NCBI GenBank assembly: GCA_046160865.1
Contig: JBJXHG010000178.1
Coordinates: 1 to 24,979, forward strand
Reading direction: 5' to 3'
DNA length: 24,979 nucleotides
Source: JBJXHG01 sp046160865
GTDB taxonomy: Bacteria; Planctomycetota; UBA1135; GCA-002686595
Part shown: piece by piece, positions 1-6,779 of the stretch
Numbering within the stretch: the first letter of the stretch is position 1
Layout of the letters: every line of letters starts with the position of its first letter
The notes under the pieces: model-generated
Database searches by the model: none
The model's input: the letters and a program-made list of their open reading frames with translations, nothing else
What the model was told of the DNA's origin: nothing
Translations under genes and position numbers: made by a program

Positions 1-163
1 CTAGTGTCCTGAGTCAGAAGTTCGCTCTCACCAAACTCGATCTCCTCCGCGCTGGCGGCGTTGCTCGGGTTCGGAAACCTGACAGGTTGCCTGCACCCTC
101 GCGCCTTGCCAGCGACGACGATCTCGACCTTGGTGAAAGCGAACTTTTGACTCAGGACACTAG
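1..163. repeat. 163-bp imperfect palindrome (MITE-like element A), CTAG at both ends
   Basis: The segment folds on itself around position 82. The first 40 bases pair with the last 40 at 36 positions. Outer arms begin CTAGTGTCCTGAGTCA, and the reverse complement of the right end reads CTAGTGTCCTGAGTCA as well. The centre also pairs (AACCT-GAC-AGGTT, 76..88), while about 20 bases midway along each arm pair poorly. There is no ORF inside. The terminal CTAG could be a duplicated 4-bp target or part of the inverted repeat; the left flank lies outside the window, so this cannot be decided. I infer a non-autonomous transposable element or large hairpin repeat. The palindrome itself is directly visible. 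Confidence 0.8.
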
Positions 164-275
164 TTGGCGCGGTCGCCGCCGGATGTGGTGAGAGGTCCGG
201 GCGAGAGTTTCGCGGTTTCCGTTCCCGCGCACGGTGGTCTCGTCACCAGGAAGTCATCCCTCATCCCCCTTCATC

Positions 276-280
276 AGGAG
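276..280 (+). promoter_or_regulatory. Shine-Dalgarno site for the secreted repeat protein
   Basis: AGGAG lies 7 bases before the ATG at 288. It selects this start over an in-frame ATG at 234, which has no ribosome binding site and would place a non-hydrophobic leader in front of the signal peptide. Confidence 0.7.
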
Positions 281-287
281 CTCTCCG

Positions 288-1943
288 ATGGCGACCACTC
301 ATCGCGCAACCGTCTCCGTCCTCACGATCGCTGCCGCCGGTGTGCTGATCGACGGACTCTCGACTGCGCAATCGTTCTCGATCGACTACCGCGGACCGAC
401 GATCACCGTCCCGTCGCCGACTCCGATCACCGCCGCCGACATTCTCGTGCCGACTCCTCCGGGCGCGCCGGGGTTTGCTCCGCCGGCTCTGCCGGTTCCG
501 TTCGTCGGCGTCGGCGGCGGATTCATTCCGGCACCGAGCCTTGGCATTCCGTCGGTTCCGGGTTGTGTAGGCGCTCCGCCAGGTGCGATGTGCCCGGCCG
601 AGGTCGACGCGCTCTCGTGGGGCACGGACTTCGTGCCGGTCGGCGGCGGTTTGTCCGGGACGTGGGTGTTCTCGGTCGACGAGTTCGCGGTCGGCATTCC
701 GGGATCGCCGCTCGCGCCGAACGTGGTGAGCGAAGCACCGTGCTTCGACCACTCGGCCGACGTCTTCGCCGCGCTCAATCTGCCGGCCGGGCCGATTCCG
801 CCGCCGGCCGGTCCGCCGGTACCGGGCAACAGCGGACTGCTCGATGGCAACGGATTCATGTCGCCGTGCGGCGGCCGTTACATCGGACTCGGCATCGTCG
901 AGCCGCGCCCCGCGTTCCCGGGCTTCGGTCCGCGCCCCGGCGACAACCTCGATGCGCTCGACATGGATCGTCCGCCGGTGCCGTACACGGGCGCGTACTT
1001 CTCGCTGGACTCCGGGTTCGGCGATCCGTGCTACGGCGTCCCGAACACTGGCACCGCGGCGGCGAACGGAACTCTGCCCGGCGCGATCCTCTTCGCGCCC
1101 GCTGGTGGACCGGTCGGAGTGTGGGCGGCGCCGCCGTTCCTCGGCCTCGATTTGCTCGGACCGGGAACCGACGACCTCGACGCGCTCGTGCTGCTCAATG
1201 CGGCGCCGTTCGCTTTCGGTCCGGGAGACTTCGTGCGTTTCTCGGTACGGCGAGGTTCAGCGGTGATCGGACTGCCCGACAGCAACTTCGGCGCGCCGAT
1301 CGAGGCAGGCGACATCCTGATGCCACCGCCGGCGCCCGGAATGCCGCCGGGCATCTTCATTCCCGCCGAGTTGCTCGGGCTCGCGACCGTGCGCACCGGC
1401 ACCGCGTTCGTGTGTGTGGGCGGACCGCAGGGTGACGAGCTCGACGCGCTCGACACGCGCCCGATCCCGACGACCGCGTTCGCGTACTGCTTCGGCGACG
1501 GCAGCGGTCCGGCGTGCCCGTGCTTGAACACCGGCGGCAACGGCAACGGCTGTGGCAATCCAGCGTTCCCGGGCGGTGCGAATCTCGGTGCGACCGGTGC
1601 GGCGAGCGTTTCGGGCGACACGGTGCTGCTGACGAGCACCGGTATGTCCGGCTTGTCGTCGCTGTACTTCCAAGGCACCGGTCAAGCGGCGATTCCGTTC
1701 GGTTACGGCATCAACTGCTTGTCGGGTGCGCTGATTCGTGTCGGCCTGAAGACGAACGTCGGCGGCACGTCGACGAATCCCTCCGGCATCGATCTGCCGC
1801 TCTCGGTGAAGGGCGGCGTGCCGCCGGCCGGCGCGACGCGCTTCTATCAGACGGTGTATCGACAAGTGATGCCCGCGTGCGCGCCGCCTCCGCTGTCGCT
1901 CACCAACCGCACGAATGGCTTGGCCATCGTGTGGACGCCCTAG
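288..1943 (+). CDS. Secreted repeat protein with planctomycete-type C-terminal domain
   Basis: 551 residues of unknown function. An N-terminal signal peptide (about 1-28; hydrophobic stretch 9-20, AQ near 27-28) predicts export. The middle (about 30-395) is made of degenerate repeats rich in Gly, Pro and Phe. A motif of the form (E/D)-x-(V/L)-D-A-L recurs at residues 105, 220, 296 and 384, and a (A/G)-D-I-L-x-P motif at 50 and 341. Residues about 399-551 form a distinct Cys/Gly-rich tail starting YCFGDGSGPACPC, with a later GCG. This is a tail I associate with exported proteins of some Planctomycetota, but I know no biochemical role for it. The start was chosen from the AGGAG site at 276. The gene stands alone, with a hairpin downstream at 1970. 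It is probably a surface or extracellular structural protein, which is inference only. Confidence 0.85.
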   Translation: MATTHRATVSVLTIAAAGVLIDGLSTAQSFSIDYRGPTITVPSPTPITAADILVPTPPGAPGFAPPALPVPFVGVGGGFIPAPSLGIPSVPGCVGAPPGAMCPAEVDALSWGTDFVPVGGGLSGTWVFSVDEFAVGIPGSPLAPNVVSEAPCFDHSADVFAALNLPAGPIPPPAGPPVPGNSGLLDGNGFMSPCGGRYIGLGIVEPRPAFPGFGPRPGDNLDALDMDRPPVPYTGAYFSLDSGFGDPCYGVPNTGTAAANGTLPGAILFAPAGGPVGVWAAPPFLGLDLLGPGTDDLDALVLLNAAPFAFGPGDFVRFSVRRGSAVIGLPDSNFGAPIEAGDILMPPPAPGMPPGIFIPAELLGLATVRTGTAFVCVGGPQGDELDALDTRPIPTTAFAYCFGDGSGPACPCLNTGGNGNGCGNPAFPGGANLGATGAASVSGDTVLLTSTGMSGLSSLYFQGTGQAAIPFGYGINCLSGALIRVGLKTNVGGTSTNPSGIDLPLSVKGGVPPAGATRFYQTVYRQVMPACAPPPLSLTNRTNGLAIVWTP

Positions 1944-1969
1944 GCGGAGCGCCTCGCGACTCGCATCCC

Positions 1970-1999
1970 GCGCCTCGCACCGTCTACCGTGCGAGGCGC
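1970..1999 (+). terminator. Hairpin downstream of the secreted repeat protein
   Basis: An 11-bp perfect stem, GCGCCTCGCAC paired with GTGCGAGGCGC, with an 8-base loop. It begins 26 bases after the stop codon. There is no clear T-run after it (TTCGCG follows), so it may be a terminator or an mRNA 3'-end stabiliser. Confidence 0.5.
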
Positions 2000-2058
2000 C
2001 TTCGCGTGCGCGGTCTGCCGCGCTACGCGCTGCGCGCTGGGGGCTAAGATGCGCGTGA

Positions 2059-3822
2059 ATGTCCAAAGACTGCGGCGCATCCAGGCAAGACGAAGCTCCG
2101 GCAAGCGCGCGACCGGCAATCCGCCGCTCGCGCGCCGGTCTGCCGCGCACGATTGCGCTGCTCGTCGTGCAGGCGTTGATGGCGGTTCACATCGCGCACT
2201 GGGCCAGCACCGGCCGCTCCCTCTCGCCGCTCGAGCCTTCCGAAGGCATGGAGTTCGGTAAGAGCGGCGTCGTCAACGCGGGACTCATTTTCTTCGGCCT
2301 GACCGTCGCGAGCACGCTCGTGCTCGGCCGCTGGTTCTGCGGTTGGGCGTGCCATGTGGTCGCGCTGCAGGACGCGAGCCGCTGGCTGCTGCTCAAGCTG
2401 CGCATCCGCCCACGGCTCGTGAACCTGGGCGTGCTCGGCGTGGTGCCGTGGATCGCGTTCGTCTACATGTTCCTCGCGCCGCTCGTCCAGCGCTTGCTGA
2501 CCGGTCACGAGTTCGGCGTGCGCGGTGTGCACCTCACGACGACGTCGTTCTGGGCTACGTTTCCGAGCTGGCCCGTAGCCTTGCTCACGCTCGGCTTCTG
2601 CGGGTTCGCAGTCGTGTACTTCCTCGGCGCGAAGGGGTTCTGCACGTACGGTTGTCCGTACGGAGCACTCTTCGGCGTCGTCGATCAGCTCGCGCCGGTG
2701 CGCATCCGCGTGCGCGACTCGTGCGAAGGCTGCGGCCATTGCACGGCGGTTTGCACGAGCAACGTGCGTGTGCACCAAGAGGTGCGCGACTGGGGCATGG
2801 TCGTCGACGCAGGTTGCATGAAGTGCCTCGACTGCGTCAGCGTGTGCCCGACGAACTCGCTGTACGTCGGCGCAGGCACCCCGGCGCTGTTCGCCAAGCG
2901 TCGCGCGGGTGCGAAGCCGCAGTCGTCACGGGCGGACGCGCTCGGACGCGCCGTGCTCCTCGGCGTGTTCCTGTTCGCGGCGTTCGCCGTGTTCCTCTCG
3001 TACGACGGCCCGCTCGACGTGCGGCTCGCACTCGTGCTGTCGGCGGCGTCTTTCGTCGTCGCGCAAGTGTTCCGCGGCAAGGCGCAGCGCAAGGCCGAGT
3101 ACGCGCTCGGTGAGGAGGTGCTGCTCGCGATCTTGTTCCTCTTGGCGATGCTCGCGTTCCGCGGCTACCGCGGATGGGTCCCGTTCTTGTTCGCGCTCGG
3201 CCTGTCCGCGTCGCTCGCGTACGTCACGGTGCAATGGTTGCGCACGCTGTACGCGCCCGACGTGGCGGTGCAGAAGCACACGCTGCGACGCGGCGGACGA
3301 TGGACGCGCGGCGGGGCGATCTTCACCGCCGTGATGGTGCCGGTCGTCGTGCTGTGGTTCACGGCGGGTGCCGAGCAAGCGCGCTCGCGCGAGAACGCCG
3401 CGCACGCGCAGCACCTGTTCGAGCAGGCCGTCCTCGCGAGCAACGACAACCGCTTCGCGGAGGCCGTCGACCTGCTGCGGCGCGCGATCGCGATCGACCC
3501 GTCGCGCGCCGACGTGCGCACGAGCTTGGGATCGCTCTTGTGCGGCGCCGGTCGCTACACGGAGGGCATCGGCGTGTTGGAAGAAGCACGCGCGCTGCGT
3601 CCGAACGACACGGAGATCCTCATGACGCTCGCGCGCGCGTACGCCGTGATCCAGGACGCGGCGAGAGCGAAGGAGCAGATAGAGCACGCGCTCGCGATCG
3701 CGCCGGGCCGCGCGGAGTTGCACTACGTGTACGCGCTCCTCTGTGAGCAGCTGCGTGACGTCGAATGCGCGCGTGCACAGTACGCCGAAGTCGAGCGCTT
3801 GCAGCCCGACTTCAAGCCCTGA
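2059..3822 (+). CDS. NapH/CcoG-like membrane polyferredoxin with C-terminal TPR domain
   Basis: 587 residues. About four helices (31-50, 72-91, 121-145, 172-192) precede two ferredoxin-type 4Fe-4S motifs, Cys222/225/228/232 and Cys253/256/259/263. Cys pairs WFCGWAC (Cys94, Cys98) and FCTYGC (Cys195, Cys199) are hallmarks of the NapH/NosR/CcoG family, which handles electron transfer or metal delivery for membrane redox enzymes. About five more helices (297-315, 319-337, 352-368, 372-395, 419-436) lead to TPR repeats (about 445-585). The positive-inside rule puts the Fe-S clusters in the cytoplasm and the TPRs outside. The start at ATG 2059 has only a weak ribosome binding site. The gene converges on a di-haem peroxidase. 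The family is clear; the electron partner and the role of the TPR tail are unknown. Confidence 0.88.
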   Translation: MSKDCGASRQDEAPASARPAIRRSRAGLPRTIALLVVQALMAVHIAHWASTGRSLSPLEPSEGMEFGKSGVVNAGLIFFGLTVASTLVLGRWFCGWACHVVALQDASRWLLLKLRIRPRLVNLGVLGVVPWIAFVYMFLAPLVQRLLTGHEFGVRGVHLTTTSFWATFPSWPVALLTLGFCGFAVVYFLGAKGFCTYGCPYGALFGVVDQLAPVRIRVRDSCEGCGHCTAVCTSNVRVHQEVRDWGMVVDAGCMKCLDCVSVCPTNSLYVGAGTPALFAKRRAGAKPQSSRADALGRAVLLGVFLFAAFAVFLSYDGPLDVRLALVLSAASFVVAQVFRGKAQRKAEYALGEEVLLAILFLLAMLAFRGYRGWVPFLFALGLSASLAYVTVQWLRTLYAPDVAVQKHTLRRGGRWTRGGAIFTAVMVPVVVLWFTAGAEQARSRENAAHAQHLFEQAVLASNDNRFAEAVDLLRRAIAIDPSRADVRTSLGSLLCGAGRYTEGIGVLEEARALRPNDTEILMTLARAYAVIQDAARAKEQIEHALAIAPGRAELHYVYALLCEQLRDVECARAQYAEVERLQPDFKP

Positions 3823-3926
3823 GAGCACGTCCCACGAGCTCGCCGCGGCCCGAGGATCAGCGAGCCGACGCCGCGCAAGGGAGGTTCGACACGGCTCGCG
3901 ACGAGGCGATTCATCCTGAAAACAGA

Positions 3927-3960
3927 GCGGGCCGCCGCGAGTGGTGTCGCAGCGGCCCGC
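3927..3960. terminator. Hairpin between convergent polyferredoxin and peroxidase genes
   Basis: A 9-bp perfect stem, GCGGGCCGC paired with GCGGCCCGC, with further pairing inside the loop (GCGA/TCGC). It lies between the two convergent stops (3822 and 4071) and could serve both strands. It is followed by a run of C on the plus strand rather than T, so this is not a textbook intrinsic terminator. Confidence 0.45.
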
Positions 3961-4070
3961 AGGGGCCCCCCCACTTTCAGGGCATGTAGCTCCGCCGAGG
4001 ATCGCCAGCACGGCATCGCCGCGGAGATCCTTCGCTCTCCGCACCGCGCCGGCGACTCTCACGCGAGCTG

Positions 4071-5741
4071 CTAGTCGAAGTGCGTGAGATGGAACACTTC
4101 GCTCGAGCAGAAGAGCCCACCGGAGCCGGCGTCGCGGACGAACCACTGGCCGTACAGCGGTCTCCCGATGAGCGACGGATCGGCTGGAATCGAGATCACG
4201 ATCGATGTCCAACCATTGCCGGCGCCGGCGCCTTGCAACGGTCCGACACGGTAGAGGTGTCCCGTCGTCGTGCGCGGGATGCGATTCGCCGCACCCGCGA
4301 ACGGCGCACCGATCGGGTTGTGCGCGAGGTCGATGACGAGACCTGCGAACGCACCGCCGAGTCCGCGCTCGATGCCGACCGTGAACGTCGGATTGCCGAC
4401 GAGCGGCGGCTCGATCGCGATCATGCGCGGCGTGAATCCGCCGCTTCCCGCATGACCGCCGCCGACGAGCTCCGGCTGGCGGCTCGAGCCCGCGAACAAC
4501 GTCGGATGATCGAACGGTGCTTGCGCCGCGGCGACGCGCGGATCCGAGAGCGGCCTGCGGAGGAATGCGACGAGCGCCGCGCGCTGCTGCACGGTGAGGC
4601 CGAGCGGACGGATGAGAGGGTCCTTGTTCGGCGCGTCGAAGTCGCCGCCGCGGTTGTAGAACGCGACCACGTCCTCGAGCGTGCGCGCGGATCCGTTGTG
4701 GAAGTACGGCGCGCGCAGCTCGACGTTGCGCAAGCTCGGGACGCGCATACGGCCGAGGTCGCCCGGGTTGTTCGTCACCGCGAAGCGTCCGACGTCCTCG
4801 TTCGTCGGACGCACGCCGATGTAGCGGAAAGTCTGGTTCGTGAAGAGATTCCCCGTGTGACACGTGACGCAGCTCGCCTGCGGCGAGTTGAAGACTTGCA
4901 GGCCTTGCTGCTCCAGCGGCGTCAGCGCGTTCGGCTGGCCGCCGAAGAACGTGTCGATCGGCGCCTGATTGGAGAACTGCGTGCGCTCGTAGCTCGCGAT
5001 CGCCATCGCGATGCGCGGCGCGGTCACGACGGGAGTGCCGAACGCTTCTTGGAAGATCTGCGGGTAGCTGCGGTTCGCGACGAAGGCCGCGAGCGCGGGC
5101 GGCACGTCCTGCGCGAGCGCGAGCGGCCGCGACGCGATCACGCGCTCGATGACCTCGGGCCACGAGCGTCCCATGTGCGCCATCTCGACGTCGTTCACGA
5201 GCGGCGCGATGGCCTGGCTCTCGAGCGCGGCGCCTTGTTGCAGCGCGACTTGTCCCGTCGCGGGATCGATGAACGTACCGGTGGCGCGCCCGTCCCAGAA
5301 GAGCAGCGGCGCGTACGCCGCGTTGATCACGGACGGCGCCTTGCGCGGCGTCACTTGCGCGGACAGCCCGAACGTCGCGCTCGATTGGTAGCGCGCACTC
5401 GCATCGCTGCGGATCACGCCGGGCGAACCGTGCACGTCGTCGTCGTTGCCGAAGATCGCGTCGAAGCCCGGGTGCGTGCTGCCCGCGAGGTCCGGATCGG
5501 AGCGCGGATCCGAGCCGCCGATCTCCGGGATGTGACACGTCGCGCACGACACCGTGCGCGTCGACGACAGTTGCTCGTCCCAGAAGAGCAGCTTGCCGAG
5601 GTTGATCTTGGCCGGCGTCTGCGGGTTGCCGAGCGGCGGAGGCGGCGGCGGAGGCAGCGGTCCGGGACCCTGTGCGCGCGCGACACTGCCGAGCAGTGCG
5701 AGCGCGAGAGCCGGCGTCGAACGAGCGAAGCGTGCGTTCAT
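4071..5741 (-). CDS. Di-haem cytochrome c peroxidase / MauG-family protein with C-terminal extension
   Basis: 556 residues with a signal peptide (about 1-23, ending ARAQ) and then a Pro-rich linker. Two CXXCH haem sites are visible, CATCH (66-70) and CVTCH (291-295), with family signatures LLFWDGRA (146-153) and PYFHNGS (345-351). Members are periplasmic: the cytochrome c peroxidases reduce H2O2 using electrons from small cytochromes, while MauG-type members oxidise other substrates, and sequence alone does not decide between them here. Residues from about 410 to the end, with FVRDAGSGGLF near 534-544, are an extra domain absent from classical peroxidases. AAGGAG (5751..5756) lies 9 bases upstream of the ATG and fixes the start. 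The gene converges on the polyferredoxin gene; both are redox proteins, but a functional link is only inferred. Confidence 0.92.
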   Translation of the reverse strand: MNARFARSTPALALALLGSVARAQGPGPLPPPPPPPLGNPQTPAKINLGKLLFWDEQLSSTRTVSCATCHIPEIGGSDPRSDPDLAGSTHPGFDAIFGNDDDVHGSPGVIRSDASARYQSSATFGLSAQVTPRKAPSVINAAYAPLLFWDGRATGTFIDPATGQVALQQGAALESQAIAPLVNDVEMAHMGRSWPEVIERVIASRPLALAQDVPPALAAFVANRSYPQIFQEAFGTPVVTAPRIAMAIASYERTQFSNQAPIDTFFGGQPNALTPLEQQGLQVFNSPQASCVTCHTGNLFTNQTFRYIGVRPTNEDVGRFAVTNNPGDLGRMRVPSLRNVELRAPYFHNGSARTLEDVVAFYNRGGDFDAPNKDPLIRPLGLTVQQRAALVAFLRRPLSDPRVAAAQAPFDHPTLFAGSSRQPELVGGGHAGSGGFTPRMIAIEPPLVGNPTFTVGIERGLGGAFAGLVIDLAHNPIGAPFAGAANRIPRTTTGHLYRVGPLQGAGAGNGWTSIVISIPADPSLIGRPLYGQWFVRDAGSGGLFCSSEVFHLTHFD

Positions 5742-5750
5742 CGATCGAGT

Positions 5751-5756
5751 CTCCTT
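5751..5756 (-). promoter_or_regulatory. Shine-Dalgarno site for the di-haem peroxidase
   Basis: CTCCTT on the plus strand reads AAGGAG on the coding strand, 9 bases before the ATG ending at 5741. This is one of the few strong ribosome binding sites in the window. Confidence 0.7.
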
Positions 5757-5863
5757 CGTGTGCGGGTGACGACGTCGATCGCGCGCGGCGAATGCCGGAT
5801 CGCGAGCGACTCACCGTCCGCGCACAGAGTCCCGCGCGATTCTTGAGCAAGTCTGAAGCGCGT

Positions 5864-6028
5864 GAGTCTGTCCTACTTCGCTGTGCCTGGCCGCGAGCAG
5901 GTCCATGCACGGCAACGACTTGGGAGCAGCGAGCGACCCGGGCCGAGGCGCGGGCGACGAATTCGTCGCAAGTCCTTCGGGCAGCGCGGTCTCACGCGCG
6001 GCCAGGCACAATCAACGGGGACAGACTC
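5864..6028. repeat. 165-bp imperfect palindrome (MITE-like element B)
   Basis: The outer arms GAGTCTGTCC (5864..5873) and GGACAGACTC (6019..6028) are exact reverse complements. A second perfect block, GTGCCTGGCCGCG (5883..5895) with CGCGGCCAGGCAC (5997..6009), pairs in exact register around 5946. Inner pairing (for example ACTTG with CAAGT around 5918 and 5970) continues with a one-base shift. The TGAAG just outside the left arm has a matching CTTCA just outside the right arm, so the inverted repeat may reach 5854..6035. It has no coding content. Its size and architecture match element A, but the arm sequence differs. It is probably a non-autonomous mobile repeat (inference). Confidence 0.75.
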
Positions 6029-6104
6029 CTTCAGGATTGCGCAAGGTTCCGCGCCGATCCTCGACCCCGCAACTCGCCGCGGACCGCTCCGGCCGAGCCC
6101 TGAC

Positions 6105-6779
6105 GTGACCCAGAAGATCCTGCTCGTCGAAGACGACGCGAAGCTCGGCGGCCAGATCGTCCAACATCTCGCCGACGCCGGCCTCGTCGCACAGTGGCTG
6201 CAGCGTGGCGACGAAGCACGCGACGTCGCGGCGCGCGACTTCGCGCTCGTCATCCTCGACCTCAACCTGCCGGGCGCGTTCGGACTCGACGTGCTGCGGC
6301 ACGTGCGCTCGCAATCCGACGTGCCCGTGATCGTGCTGTCGGCGAAGAACGACACGGCCGTGAAGGTGCGCGCGCTCGAGCTCGGCGCCGACGACTACGT
6401 GACGAAGCCGTTCTGGCCCGAGGAGCTGCTCGCGCGCGTCACCGCGCGCTTGCGGCGACCCTCGCTCGAGCGCGGCAACATGATCGAGCTCGCGGGACTC
6501 TCCATCGACGTCGCCGGGCGACTCGTCCGCGTCGACGGCGCGCCGGTCGAGCTGACGCGCGTCGAGTTCGAGATGCTGCTCGCGCTCGCGCGACGGCCGA
6601 ATCAAGCGCTGTCACGCGCGTGGCTCGCCGAGCATGTACTGGATCCCGAGCGCGACGGCAGCGAGCGCACGCTCGACGTGCACGCGTCGCGTCTGCGCAA
6701 GAAGCTCGGCGCGAAGGGCGCGCTGCTCACGACGGTGTGGGGCGTCGGCTATCGCCTGCAGACGGGAGCCGGCACATGA
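6105..6779 (+). CDS. OmpR/PhoB-family response regulator
   Basis: 224 residues, the usual family length. The receiver domain (about 3-116) shows the acidic pocket Glu9-Asp10-Asp11, phospho-acceptor Asp52 in VILDLNLPG, Ser79 and Lys101 in the YVTKPF loop. A winged-helix DNA-binding domain (about 127-219) ends in the typical TVWGVGYRL. When phosphorylated by its partner kinase it should bind promoter DNA; the target genes are unknown. GTG 6105 is chosen because it begins exactly at the receiver core (TQKILLVEDD) and gives normal length. The frame is open further upstream but would run into palindrome B. The stop overlaps the kinase start (ATGA), so the two are translationally coupled. Confidence 0.93.
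   Translation: MTQKILLVEDDAKLGGQIVQHLADAGLVAQWLQRGDEARDVAARDFALVILDLNLPGAFGLDVLRHVRSQSDVPVIVLSAKNDTAVKVRALELGADDYVTKPFWPEELLARVTARLRRPSLERGNMIELAGLSIDVAGRLVRVDGAPVELTRVEFEMLLALARRPNQALSRAWLAEHVLDPERDGSERTLDVHASRLRKKLGAKGALLTTVWGVGYRLQTGAGT

Larger units (their letters stand above)
5742..6104. other. Divergent intergenic region, peroxidase / two-component system
   Basis: A 363-bp gap between the divergent peroxidase and regulator genes. It holds the peroxidase ribosome binding site and, in the middle, a long palindromic repeat (5864..6028). Promoters for both directions should lie here, but I could not identify a convincing -35/-10 pair. The reading frame of the regulator stays open back to 5862, through part of the palindrome, but that translation is low-complexity and is not regarded as coding. 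Confidence 0.6.

Noticed and set aside
5742..5863. Sigma-70 promoters for the divergent peroxidase and regulator genes
   Set aside because: No hexamer pair with acceptable match and 16-18 bp spacing could be defended in this GC-rich sequence.
2926..5910. A 994-codon minus-strand open frame spanning the polyferredoxin 3' half and the peroxidase
   Set aside because: Composition is almost all Arg/Ala with no domain, and it overlaps two well-supported genes in other frames; such shadows are common at this GC content.
5862..6104. An N-terminal extension of the response regulator
   Set aside because: It would translate palindrome B and add 81 low-complexity residues before a receiver domain that is complete from GTG 6105.
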